Shown here piece by piece: positions 10,001 to 16,638 of a stretch of 57,625 nt of DNA (position 1 is the stretch's first letter; every line of letters starts with the position of its first letter). Under the pieces are notes generated by a model that was given only the letters and a program-made list of their open reading frames with translations, ran no database searches and was not told the origin of the DNA. The translations under genes were made by a program, and so were the position numbers. This DNA comes from an uncultured Flavobacteriales bacterium (GTDB lineage Bacteria; Bacteroidota; Bacteroidia; Flavobacteriales; Crocinitomicaceae): positions 1 through 57,625 of the forward strand of contig CAMLIF010000011.1 in the NCBI GenBank assembly GCA_946479985.1, read 5' to 3'.

Positions 10001-12927
10001 GAACTACTGCAATTTGTCAAAACGATCCGGCTCCGAACATTACGTTCACTGGATCGAATGGGGTAGCACCTTATACATTTACATATAATATCGATGGTGG
10101 TGCAAATCAAACGATTTCAAGCGGCGCGGGTAGTACAGCAACGGTTTCTGTGCCAACCGGAACTTTAGGGATTTTTACCTATAATCTGGTAAGCGTGGCA
10201 TCCGGATCTTGTTCCCAAAATCAAACCGGATCAGCCGTTGTAACTATTTCAGGATTGCCAACTGCAGTGATTTCCGGAACAGTAACGGTGTGTCAGAATT
10301 CAGTGAATCCTTTGATCACATTTACCGGAGCGAATGGTTCCATTCCATATACGTTTACCTATAACATTAATGGCGGAGCCAATCAAACTGTTTCTAGCGG
10401 AGCCGCAACTACAGCAACTGTTTCTGTTCCAACTACTACTGCCGGTACGTTCACTTACAACCTGGTTAGTGTGGCAAGCGGAAGTTGTTCACAACTGCAA
10501 GCCGGATCTTCAACAGTTATTGTGAATCCGCTGCCTACGGCAACTATCAGCGGAACTGCTGCTGTTTGTCAGAATGGAGCAACTCAGGTTATTACATTCA
10601 CCGGCGCAAACGGCACAGCACCTTACACGTTCACATATAACATCAATGGTGGAGCCAATCAAACAATTGTGAGTGTTGGGAATACAGCAACGATTAATGC
10701 ACCAACAGCAACGGTTGGAACCTTTACTTATAATTTAATCAGTGTAAGTGAAACGGGTGGTTGTTCTCAGGCACAAGCCGGTTCTGCTGTTATTACGGTT
10801 GATCCGCTGCCTACCGCTACTATTTCGGGAACAAGTACGGTTTGTCAAAATGGCGCGTCGCAGACAATTACATTTACCGGGGCAAGCGGTACAGCACCTT
10901 ATACATTTACATATAGTTTAAATGGCGGTGGAAATCAAACAATTGTGAGTAATGCCGCAGGAGTTGCCACTTTAACAGTTAATTCAGCAACAGTTGGAAT
11001 CTTTACTTATGATTTAATAGACGTAACAAGTTCTATTGGTTGTTCCCAGACTCAAACCGGAACAGCTACTGTAACAGTGAATGGTTTGCCGAATGCATCA
11101 ATCACCGGAGCCACTTCAGTTTGTGAAAATGATCCGAGTCCGGTTGTAACATTTACAGGAAGTAATGATGCTCCAAGCTATACATTCACCTATAATCTGA
11201 ACGGTGGTGCCAATCAAACCATTTCAAGCGGAGTGGGGAATACGGCAACATTGAATGTTCCTACAACAACTGCCGGAACATTTACATATAATTTGATTTC
11301 AGTTGTCGGTAATAACGGTTGTTCACAAGCTACTCCGGGAACTGTAACGGTTGATGTTTTTGCATCTCCAACAGCATCAATTTCCGGAGCAACAGCAATT
11401 TGTTCCGGTCAAACGGCTACATTAACTGTAACCGGAACACCAAATACGACTGTAACCTATACCGATGGAACTGCTACGGCAAGCTTGGTTTTGGATGCAT
11501 CAGGATCGGGTTCAATCGCAACGGCAGTTCTGACTTCTTCCGTGACTTATACCTTGCAGTCTGTTCAAACTCCTGCACCTGCCAATTGCTCTACAGCGCT
11601 AACAGAATCAGCAACCATTACGGTTAATCCGATTCCGGTGGCTGATCCGGTAGCAGATATTGCGGTTTGTGTTGGTTCGTCGGTTACAGTTCCCGGATTC
11701 AATGCGACACCTGCCGGATCAACATTTGGCTGGACGAATTCAAATCCGGCAATCGGCCTGGGAGCGAATGGAATAGGGGATATTGCGTCTTTCAACGGTC
11801 AGAATTCGGGAGCAACGGCTGAAACCGGCACCGTTTCCTTTGCACCGACTTTGAACGGTTGTATAGGAGCTGTCGAAACGTTCGACATTACAATTTATCC
11901 GTTGCCGGTTGCGGATGCAGGATCAGATGTTTCTTCTTGTCAAAACAACGGAACGTTGGTAATTGGAAGTACGCCGATTATTGGAAATACTTATTCGTGG
12001 TCACCTGCAACGGGATTAAGTTCAGCTGTTTCTTCCATTCCAACGGTGAGTACTACAACATCGGGAACAACCAACTACGTGGTTACAGTAACATCGAATG
12101 AAGGATGTATTTCAACTGATAACGTCAGTGTAACTGTTTTTGCAACTCCTGCGGTTTCAATTATTGCAAGTACAACAACGGGTTGTGCTCCGGTAGAAAT
12201 TTCCTTTACTAGTGTTGCTCCGGGCAGTGTAAACTGTGTTTGGGATCTGGAAGGAATTGGAATTGTTACCGGATGCGGAACAATTACGGAAACTTATAAT
12301 TCGCCCGGACAGTTTGGGGTCTCGTTAACTGTAACAGATAATAACGGCTGTACAAATACCGCGGCTTCAGCCAGTGATATCACTATTTATCCGGAAGTTG
12401 TTGCGGCGTTCGGAGTGGATGCAATTAGTCATTCCATGATCGATCCGACTTTCCAATTCCTCAATAACAGTACAAACGCAACATCGTACTACTGGGAATT
12501 TGGCGATGGAACTTCATCAACTTCAACAAATCCTTCGCATACATATCCGGAAGTTGAAGCTGGCTATCACGTAACATTGGTCGCTTCAAATCCGAGCGGA
12601 TGTAATGACACGGCACAAATCATGGTTTCCATAACACCGGATTTGATTTTCTATGTACCCAACGCATTCACTCCTGACGGAGATGAGAATAACAATGTAT
12701 TCTTCCCGGTATTTACAACCGGATTCGACAGAACAAGTTATACCATGTACATTTTCAATCGCTGGGGAGAAATCATCTTCGAAACACATGATTTGGATTT
12801 CGGATGGGACGGAACTTACCACGATGCAATGTGCCAGGAAGGAGTTTACACCTGGAAAATTATTATCAAGGAAAGAACGGTTGACAAATACCATGAATAT
12901 CACGGGCACGTCAGCTTACTGAAATAA
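4006..12927 (+). CDS. Giant T9SS-exported repeat adhesin with P-domain, 18 tandem repeats, PKD and type B sorting domain
   Basis: A 2973-residue protein. In order: a signal peptide (to about residue 25); a jelly-roll-like segment (about 30-175); a second domain with MAM/CUB-like character (about 185-390, containing MGFDNGTTSGWVGNW); two short Ig/PKD-like domains; a proprotein-convertase P-domain (about 585-730, with THTFDQDVQMYLQCPGG and DDTGTILDWSITF); then 18 near-identical repeats of about 92 residues (about 787-2455) beginning LPTATISGTTTVCQN, each with two cysteines (CQN and GCSQ). A diverged nineteenth unit, PKD-like domains (one with YYWEFGDGTSS at about 2827) and a CHU_C/gliding-type T9SS type B domain follow (about 2879-2973: VPNAFTPDGDENN, YIFNRWGEIIFE, GWDGTY, GVYTWKI). 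The protein is exported through the T9SS and is probably a surface adhesin. No PorP/SprF partner follows it. Confidence 0.9.
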   Translation: MKTKLLSLLVSGLIGILCTTYSFSQGADTPAGATGVPVLIPFNASGTTVGAANNVDSDPTAGVVTIDGGNDWFYYFCATTTGVVNITLTYNGSAVPQIFPSLQVFNEVGLTTYAGTPGNAAASQTATASTANLANTIGVPLAVTAGSCYYVMIDNSNYNTSSFAYNLQMTYATTTTTPPTQPGCTNMGFDNGTTSGWVGNWGHTVVNGGMGAPTPTYTPVYGTLNQGHHNVTTAGLDPFTGAVQQVCPLIPSNVNSMRLGDGPNGSFGGAQLMQKFSVTSANALLTYYYAAIMQDAGADHQNYEQPFFKIEALDCSGNPIACGNYLVTGGPGIPGFIQIGASTVYYKDWTPVLLDLTPYIGTCVTISFTIGDCSRGAHFAYAYLDATCGPVEIVAPASVCQNTSTTFTAPTGAASYSWVNTAAPGTVLGTTNVLTVAPTTTGTTTYQCTMTSVSGCNTTISSTVNVLPTPQITVTNPPAVCAPNVVDITAASVVTITSGSGTISYYSDAACTIPIASPGAITASGTYYIKILNANGCFDIRPVTVVINPTPTVNVTTADQTICLGQSVNLAGTISPAASNTPVTFTNTTDFPIPDGIGAGVGPSVSSPIVVSGINPQTVGVLPIVSVNVSLTHTFDQDVQMYLQCPGGTMIQLSTGNGGAGANYTNTTFVPTGSPSIVGGTAPFTGSFTPEQAFTLLNACAVNGTWNLVVLDDFQDDTGTILDWSITFNTYTPAPTFAWSPTANMTNSTTLTPTVTPTATTTYTFTGTSSTGGCTASDPITITVNPIPTATISGTTSVCQNAASPTITFTGSNGTAPYVFTYNINGGANQTVSSGAGSSATVSAPTATVGTFTYNLVSVTSGGCPNPQTGSAIITVNSLPTATISGTTSICQNAASPNITFTGANAAAPYTFTYNINGGANQTISSGAGTTATVSVPTTTAGTFTYNLISVSSGNGCSQNQSGSAIVTVNPLPTATISGTTTICQNAASPNIAFTGANGVAPYTFTYNINGGANQTVSSGAGSSATVSVPTGTAGTFTYNLLSVASGSCSQPQTGSAVVTVNPLPTATISGTTTVCQNAAAPDITFTGANATAPYTFTYNINGGANQTVSSGAGSTATVSVPTGTAGTFTYNLVSVSRGNGCSQNQTGSAIVVVNPLPTATISGTTTVCQNAAAPDITFTGTNGTAPYTFTYNINGGANQTVSSGAGTTATVSVPTATAGTFTYNLISVSSANTCSQAQTGSAVVTVNLLPTATISGTTTICQNAASPNITFTGANGSIPYTFTYNINGGANQTVSSGAGSTATVSVPTGTAGTFTYNLVSVASGSCSQPQTGSAVVTINPLPTATISGTATVCQNDPNPTVTFTGANGTAPYTFTYNLNGGANQTVSSGAGTTATISVPTTTAGIFTYSLVSVSSSTGCSQAQTGSAVVTVNLLPTATISGTTTICQNAASPNITFTGSNGLIPYTFTYNINGGANQTISSGAGSTATVAVPTGTSGTFTYNLVSVASGSCSQTQTGSAIVTINPLPTATISGTVTVCQNDPNPTVTFTGANGTAPYTFTYNLNGGANQTISSGAGTTATISVPTTAAGVFTYTLVSVSNTSGCSQAQTGSAVVTVNLLPTATISGTTTVCQNATAPSITFTGNNGTIPYTFTYNINGGANQTISSGAGSTATVSVSTATAGTFTYNLVNISSSGTCGQPQTGSAVVTIDPLPSAAIAGTISVCQNDPNPTITFTGSNGTAPYTFTYNLNGGGNQTISSGAGTTATISVPTATAGVFTYNLVSVSNTSGCSQVQTGSAVVTVNLLPTATISGTTTVCQNATAPSVTFTGTNGTIPYTFTYNINGGANQTVSSGAGSTATVSVSTATAGTFTYNLVNISSSGTCGQPQTGSAIVTVDPLPAATISGTATVCQNDANPVITFTGSNGTAPYTFTYNINGGANQTVSSGAGTTVTVSAPTATAGTFTYNLVSVSGVNGCGQNQTGSAVVTVNLLPTATISGTTAICQNDPAPNITFTGSNGVAPYTFTYNIDGGANQTISSGAGSTATVSVPTGTLGIFTYNLVSVASGSCSQNQTGSAVVTISGLPTAVISGTVTVCQNSVNPLITFTGANGSIPYTFTYNINGGANQTVSSGAATTATVSVPTTTAGTFTYNLVSVASGSCSQLQAGSSTVIVNPLPTATISGTAAVCQNGATQVITFTGANGTAPYTFTYNINGGANQTIVSVGNTATINAPTATVGTFTYNLISVSETGGCSQAQAGSAVITVDPLPTATISGTSTVCQNGASQTITFTGASGTAPYTFTYSLNGGGNQTIVSNAAGVATLTVNSATVGIFTYDLIDVTSSIGCSQTQTGTATVTVNGLPNASITGATSVCENDPSPVVTFTGSNDAPSYTFTYNLNGGANQTISSGVGNTATLNVPTTTAGTFTYNLISVVGNNGCSQATPGTVTVDVFASPTASISGATAICSGQTATLTVTGTPNTTVTYTDGTATASLVLDASGSGSIATAVLTSSVTYTLQSVQTPAPANCSTALTESATITVNPIPVADPVADIAVCVGSSVTVPGFNATPAGSTFGWTNSNPAIGLGANGIGDIASFNGQNSGATAETGTVSFAPTLNGCIGAVETFDITIYPLPVADAGSDVSSCQNNGTLVIGSTPIIGNTYSWSPATGLSSAVSSIPTVSTTTSGTTNYVVTVTSNEGCISTDNVSVTVFATPAVSIIASTTTGCAPVEISFTSVAPGSVNCVWDLEGIGIVTGCGTITETYNSPGQFGVSLTVTDNNGCTNTAASASDITIYPEVVAAFGVDAISHSMIDPTFQFLNNSTNATSYYWEFGDGTSSTSTNPSHTYPEVEAGYHVTLVASNPSGCNDTAQIMVSITPDLIFYVPNAFTPDGDENNNVFFPVFTTGFDRTSYTMYIFNRWGEIIFETHDLDFGWDGTYHDAMCQEGVYTWKIIIKERTVDKYHEYHGHVSLLK
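6364..11370 (+). repeat. 18-copy tandem coding repeat, unit about 276-279 bp
   Basis: In-frame repeats within the adhesin gene start at codons for LPTATISG (first copy IPTATISG at 6364, second near 6639, third near 6919, last at 11086). Between about 7753 and 10540 the units alternate between two types, one with CQNAA/CQNATAP and NINGG and one with CQNDPNP and NLNGG. The true repeat there is a dimer of 555-558 bp, with like copies starting at 7753, 8308, 8863, 9421 and 9979. The units starting at 8863 and 9421 are the most alike and suggest recent duplication. Confidence 0.9.
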
Positions 12928-12941
12928 ATAGAACTAAGAAG

Positions 12942-12974
12942 AAAGCGGTAATTCAAAAGAGTTGCCGCTTTTTC
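12942..12974. terminator. Bidirectional terminator hairpin
   Basis: AAAGCGGTAA (12942-12951) pairs with TTGCCGCTTT (12962-12971), one G-U included, around a 10-nt loop. It is followed by T-rich sequence on the plus strand. It lies between the convergent adhesin and flavoprotein genes. Confidence 0.75.
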
Positions 12975-12977
12975 TTT

Positions 12978-13886
12978 TTAGAATTCTTCGAAAATGAGGT
13001 CTTTACTTGCGCTTACACCTGCCATTGTTCCTGAAGAAACCGCGTTTGCCACGGAGCGCATAGGATTTGAATTGTCTCCGCATGCATAAACTCCTTCTAT
13101 GGTTGTTTGCTGCAAGGGGTTTACTTCAATATATCCCTGATCCGTTAATTTACATCCTAATTTGTTAAGGTAAGAGCAGTTTTGAGCAAATGAGATGCGT
13201 GCGTACAATGCTTTCAATTCCTTGATAGAACCGTCTTCGAAACGAAGTGATTCAAGCTGGCCGTTTGTTTGATTGATCGATTCAATTTCAGCTTCAATGA
13301 TTTCGATATTACGGGAAGATAATTTCTCCGTTTGTTCGGCAGATAACGTGGATTTCCCGTTTGTAAACAAAGTCAAATCTGGGGTCCAGTTAGAAATGAG
13401 TTGTATGAAATGAAAACCATCTTCACCATTGGCCATAATTCCCGTTTTCTCATTTCTGACCTCGTATCCGTGACAATAAGGGCAGTGAATAATTGAAATT
13501 CCCCAACATTTGTTGAATCCCGGAATATCAGGTTTGATATCTCTGATTCCAGCAGCGAGAATTAACTTTTTTGATTGAAATGACTCGTTGTTCTTGGTGC
13601 GAACTGAAAATCCATTTTCGTTTCTTTCTGCGTTTAGTACCAGATCTTTCAGAAATGTTACCGTTTCGTAATTCAGAACTTGTTCTTTGGCTATTTGAGA
13701 GATCTCCAAGGGTGTTTTTCCGTCTTGCGTAAGGAAGTTGTGCGAATGTGGTGTTTGGCTGTTGCAAGGCTGTTCAAAATCGATGATGAGGACGGATCGT
13801 AATGCACGACCTAGCGCCAGAGCTGCAGAAAGTCCGGAATAACTTCCGCCAATGATAATTACGTCATAAGTGCGATCTGATTTCAT
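12978..13886 (-). CDS. Thioredoxin-reductase-like FAD-dependent oxidoreductase
   Basis: A 302-residue flavoprotein. The FAD dinucleotide motif is near the N terminus (DVIIIGGSYSGLSAALALGRA). The redox-active pair sits in HCPYCHGYE (about residue 135-140), a CxxC variant typical of a thioredoxin-reductase-like subgroup rather than classical TrxB (CATC). The C-terminal FAD motif is GVYACGDNSNPMRSVANAVSSG. The place of the usual NADPH motif GxGxxA is taken by GIMANGEDGFHF, so nucleotide use may differ from TrxB; this is common in the CPYCHGYE subgroup. No thioredoxin gene is adjacent. Its promoter region carries a perfect inverted repeat (13936-13950) overlapping the -33 element, which suggests repressor control. 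It may act as a disulfide oxidoreductase in a stress response; the substrate is unknown. Confidence 0.85.
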   Translation of the reverse strand: MKSDRTYDVIIIGGSYSGLSAALALGRALRSVLIIDFEQPCNSQTPHSHNFLTQDGKTPLEISQIAKEQVLNYETVTFLKDLVLNAERNENGFSVRTKNNESFQSKKLILAAGIRDIKPDIPGFNKCWGISIIHCPYCHGYEVRNEKTGIMANGEDGFHFIQLISNWTPDLTLFTNGKSTLSAEQTEKLSSRNIEIIEAEIESINQTNGQLESLRFEDGSIKELKALYARISFAQNCSYLNKLGCKLTDQGYIEVNPLQQTTIEGVYACGDNSNPMRSVANAVSSGTMAGVSASKDLIFEEF

Positions 13887-13910
13887 ATTCGTTTTTTAGA
13901 AAGGATAGCT

Positions 13911-13940
13911 CAAATGTACGAATAGAAACATTAAATGCAA
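13911..13940 (-). promoter_or_regulatory. Promoter of the flavoprotein gene (TTG-N19-TACATTTG)
   Basis: On the minus strand, TACATTTG (13918-13911) matches TAnnTTTG exactly. A TTG (13940-13938) stands upstream with a 19-nt spacer, the usual Bacteroidota distance. The predicted start of transcription is about 20 nt before the ATG at 13886. Confidence 0.6.
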
Positions 13941-13950
13941 CAATGTTGCA
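13936..13950. promoter_or_regulatory. Putative operator, perfect inverted repeat TGCAACA-A-TGTTGCA
   Basis: A 15-bp palindrome with 7-bp arms and a single central base. It covers the -33 TTG of the flavoprotein promoter, so a bound dimeric regulator would block RNA polymerase. The regulator is not encoded nearby and I cannot name its family. Confidence 0.55.
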
Positions 13951-14058
13951 AAATAATTTCATTAGTTTGTTTTTCTGAAGTAGGAAGTATTCTTTTTTTG
14001 ATCGTCAGACCAATGGTAGTTTGAAGTTTTCGTTTTCGATCATTTCGAATATATAAAA

Positions 14059-14091
14059 AAACCGCCATCCACCTGAGGCGGATGACGGTTT
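14059..14091 (-). terminator. Terminator of the OmpA-family gene; contains a REP-like hairpin
   Basis: A 15-bp stem (two G-U pairs) with a TGA/TCA triloop is followed on the minus strand by TTTTTTAT. It lies 23 nt beyond the OmpA stop. Its core on the minus strand, ATCCGCCTCAGGTGGAT (14083-14067), matches 15 of 17 bases of the hairpin at 41555-41571. Confidence 0.85.
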
Positions 14092-14113
14092 CTTGTTTTA
14101 TTTTATGTGAAGA

Positions 14114-16624
14114 CTATTGGAATACAACAGTCATTTCTACACGTCTGTTTTTCTGACGACCTTCTGCCGTATCATTTGTAGCAACCGGTTGTGTTTCACC
14201 GAAGAACAATGTGTTCAAACGGCTGGCTTCAACTCCTTTTGCAATTAAATACGCTTTCACAGCCTCAGCACGTTGTTTAGACAATACAAGGTTTTTCTGT
14301 GCATCACCTACGTTATCCGTGTGACCGGAAATCTGAAGTTTCCACTCTTTTTTCTTGATCAACAATGCAGCTAATTCATTCAATGATGTGTAGGAAACAT
14401 CTTTAATGATCGCGTTACCTGTGTTGAACTCAAGGTTTTCGAATGCAGTGTTCAAAATTTCCTGCTCAGCTACTTCAATTTTCGGACAGCCTTTGTTCTC
14501 AGGAACACCTTTCACAGTAGGACAATCGTCATCTTTGTCTAAGATTCCATCACCATCCGTGTCGATGTAAGGACAACCTTTGTTTTTAGCAGGACCGGCA
14601 AGGTTCGGACAATCATCGTCTTTGTCGATCAATCCGTCGCCATCTGTATCCGGCCAAGGACATCCGTTGTTTTCTTTCGGACCAGCCTCAGTAGGACAAT
14701 TATCAACGAAGTCGAATAAACCGTCGTTATCTGTATCCGGACAACCTTGGTTAGCCAAAGGACCAGCAACATCCGGACAAGCATCTTCAGAATCTTTGAT
14801 TCCGTCACCGTCTTTGTCAGGACAACCATTGAATGCAGCTAAACCAGCTTCATCCGGACAATCATCTTTCGGATCTATAATACTGTCGTTATCTCTGTCA
14901 GGACAACCGTTGAAGGCAATAACACCAGCTAAATCCGGACAAGCATCGTCTTTGTCAATGATTTTATCTCCGTCTCTATCCGGACAACCTTTAAATTCTG
15001 CAGTTCCCGGATCATCAGGACAAAGGTCTTCAGAATCCTGAATTCCATCCATATCTCTATCCGGACAACCCTTAAACGCCCAAATTCCAGGTGTTTCTTT
15101 ACAGCCGTCGATTTTATCAGAGATTTTATCGCCATCTAAATCTTCAGGCTCCATGTACAGGATTGGTAATCTTAATCCTGCATAGAATTCAGTTCCTCTC
15201 ACTTTTCCTGCAGCGAAAAGAGAATTGAAATCTACAACTCCAACTGTTAACGGGCCTAAGCGTGTTGCAAGACCAGCTTTAAATCCGGAATAAGAGTTGA
15301 TGGACATTGGTACGTGAACACCAAACCATGCATGATCAAAACTTGGTGTTAATGCAAATTGAGAAGGAATGGTAACCTTAGAGGCATTGCGTTTTCCAAG
15401 AATGTTGATCATTCCGGTTCCGTTTACGTAAAACCATTTCCAAATGTGGTAATCGGCCTGTAAACTTAAAGAAGTAGGAGTGTTCATGTAGTATGTTTCT
15501 CCTCTGTCTTCCGTTACAGTCCAACCTGTTCCGGGAGTAGTTGTCAAACTATCAATTACATGGTTGAAATTCTCCAGTGAATTAGCATCTTTAAAAATAC
15601 GCAGGTCAATAACCGATGACTCTACATTGAAGTCACGACTTGAATTCCCTTTCGTAAATTTCATTCCACCGATATCCAGGATTGAGGCACCGAAACGTAA
15701 TTTATACTTTTCTTTCGAACGCATCCAAAGATTCGTTTCGTTATCCATATCATACTTATATTCTTTCCAGTCTGGACGCCATTCGTATACAAAGCCGAGA
15801 TCCAGACCAAGACCCAGTTTTGTGCCAGGCGTATATTTTCCGCCATTGGTACTCATTTCATCAATGTTGTTCGAATATCCATATTCGAAATTCCCCTGAA
15901 TGTAAATGGCAGTGTCTTCATTGGATAACCGGTACTTCATGTTGTCGGTATAAACATATCCTGAAGCTACTCCCTGAAGTAATTTAAGACGGCCACCAAC
16001 TTTGAAGAAATGTTCACCTTCATCTTTTAGTACCTGGCCATAGTTAATACCAAATTCGTTCCAGGCCATGAAGTTGGCATTTACGATCTTATCATCAATG
16101 TCAATATTCCAAAGTTGTGAAAAGTCCAACCCGTTCTCAGCTAATTTCGCCAGTTTCAAATCGAGATCTGTGATATTACCAACCATTCTTGATTTTGCTG
16201 AGAAACCAACCGCAATTCTCGGATTTATGTGAAAGGCGAAATTCAATAAATCAATTTGATAATTGATGTATGCCCCGCGAGCTTTTGCGTTTGAATTATA
16301 TCCGAAATAATCAAATACTGTTCTTTCGTAAAATGTTGAATCGGGTTTCATCCACATGGTATCAGTTGTGAACGATTTTTTCCACCAGGATGTCATTTGA
16401 GAAGCATCGAAATACTTAGCGTTTTGCCAAACACCAACATTGAAACTTGCAATGTTCAGGTCGAATTTGAATCGTCCGTCAACGAAACTTGCCGGTTGAT
16501 TGTCGAGTGCCATTACACCAGCATAATTGCTGGAATGGACTCCGAGATAATTCTGTGCACTAACCGTTTGGCTCACGGCAACAAACAATAATGGACAGAA
16601 CCACCTAAGTAATTTTCTTTTCAT
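14114..16624 (-). CDS. OmpA-family outer-membrane protein with beta-barrel-like N-terminal region and TSP3 repeats
   Basis: An 836-residue protein. A signal peptide (to about residue 23, SQTVSAQ) precedes a DUF5723-like region (about 25-485) with barrel-like alternating strands. Eight thrombospondin type-3 calcium-binding repeats follow (about 493-715; patterns such as DTDGDGILDKDDDCP, each closed by a GCP). An OmpA/MotB peptidoglycan-binding domain ends it (about 722-836; LEFNTGNAIIKDVSYTSLNELA, SGHTDNVGDAQKNLVLSKQRAEAV, GRQKNRRVEM). The likely role is to tie the outer membrane to peptidoglycan, perhaps within a T9SS or surface complex. It starts 14 nt after the stop of the propeller protein gene upstream on the same strand, so the two form an operon. 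A strong terminator ends the unit. Confidence 0.88.
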   Translation of the reverse strand: MKRKLLRWFCPLLFVAVSQTVSAQNYLGVHSSNYAGVMALDNQPASFVDGRFKFDLNIASFNVGVWQNAKYFDASQMTSWWKKSFTTDTMWMKPDSTFYERTVFDYFGYNSNAKARGAYINYQIDLLNFAFHINPRIAVGFSAKSRMVGNITDLDLKLAKLAENGLDFSQLWNIDIDDKIVNANFMAWNEFGINYGQVLKDEGEHFFKVGGRLKLLQGVASGYVYTDNMKYRLSNEDTAIYIQGNFEYGYSNNIDEMSTNGGKYTPGTKLGLGLDLGFVYEWRPDWKEYKYDMDNETNLWMRSKEKYKLRFGASILDIGGMKFTKGNSSRDFNVESSVIDLRIFKDANSLENFNHVIDSLTTTPGTGWTVTEDRGETYYMNTPTSLSLQADYHIWKWFYVNGTGMINILGKRNASKVTIPSQFALTPSFDHAWFGVHVPMSINSYSGFKAGLATRLGPLTVGVVDFNSLFAAGKVRGTEFYAGLRLPILYMEPEDLDGDKISDKIDGCKETPGIWAFKGCPDRDMDGIQDSEDLCPDDPGTAEFKGCPDRDGDKIIDKDDACPDLAGVIAFNGCPDRDNDSIIDPKDDCPDEAGLAAFNGCPDKDGDGIKDSEDACPDVAGPLANQGCPDTDNDGLFDFVDNCPTEAGPKENNGCPWPDTDGDGLIDKDDDCPNLAGPAKNKGCPYIDTDGDGILDKDDDCPTVKGVPENKGCPKIEVAEQEILNTAFENLEFNTGNAIIKDVSYTSLNELAALLIKKKEWKLQISGHTDNVGDAQKNLVLSKQRAEAVKAYLIAKGVEASRLNTLFFGETQPVATNDTAEGRQKNRRVEMTVVFQ

Positions 16625-16638
16625 AAGCGTAGTTTTTA

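Noticed and set aside
6364..11370. CRISPR-like or satellite array
   Set aside because: The repeats are about 276 bp, contiguous, in frame and coding, with no spacers and no cas genes.
14580..15041. Long plus-strand open frame of 153 codons opposite the TSP3 repeats
   Set aside because: It is the antisense of the repeated Asp-Gly-rich coding region; its Ser/Pro/Gly-rich repeats mirror the TSP3 codons and there is no promoter.
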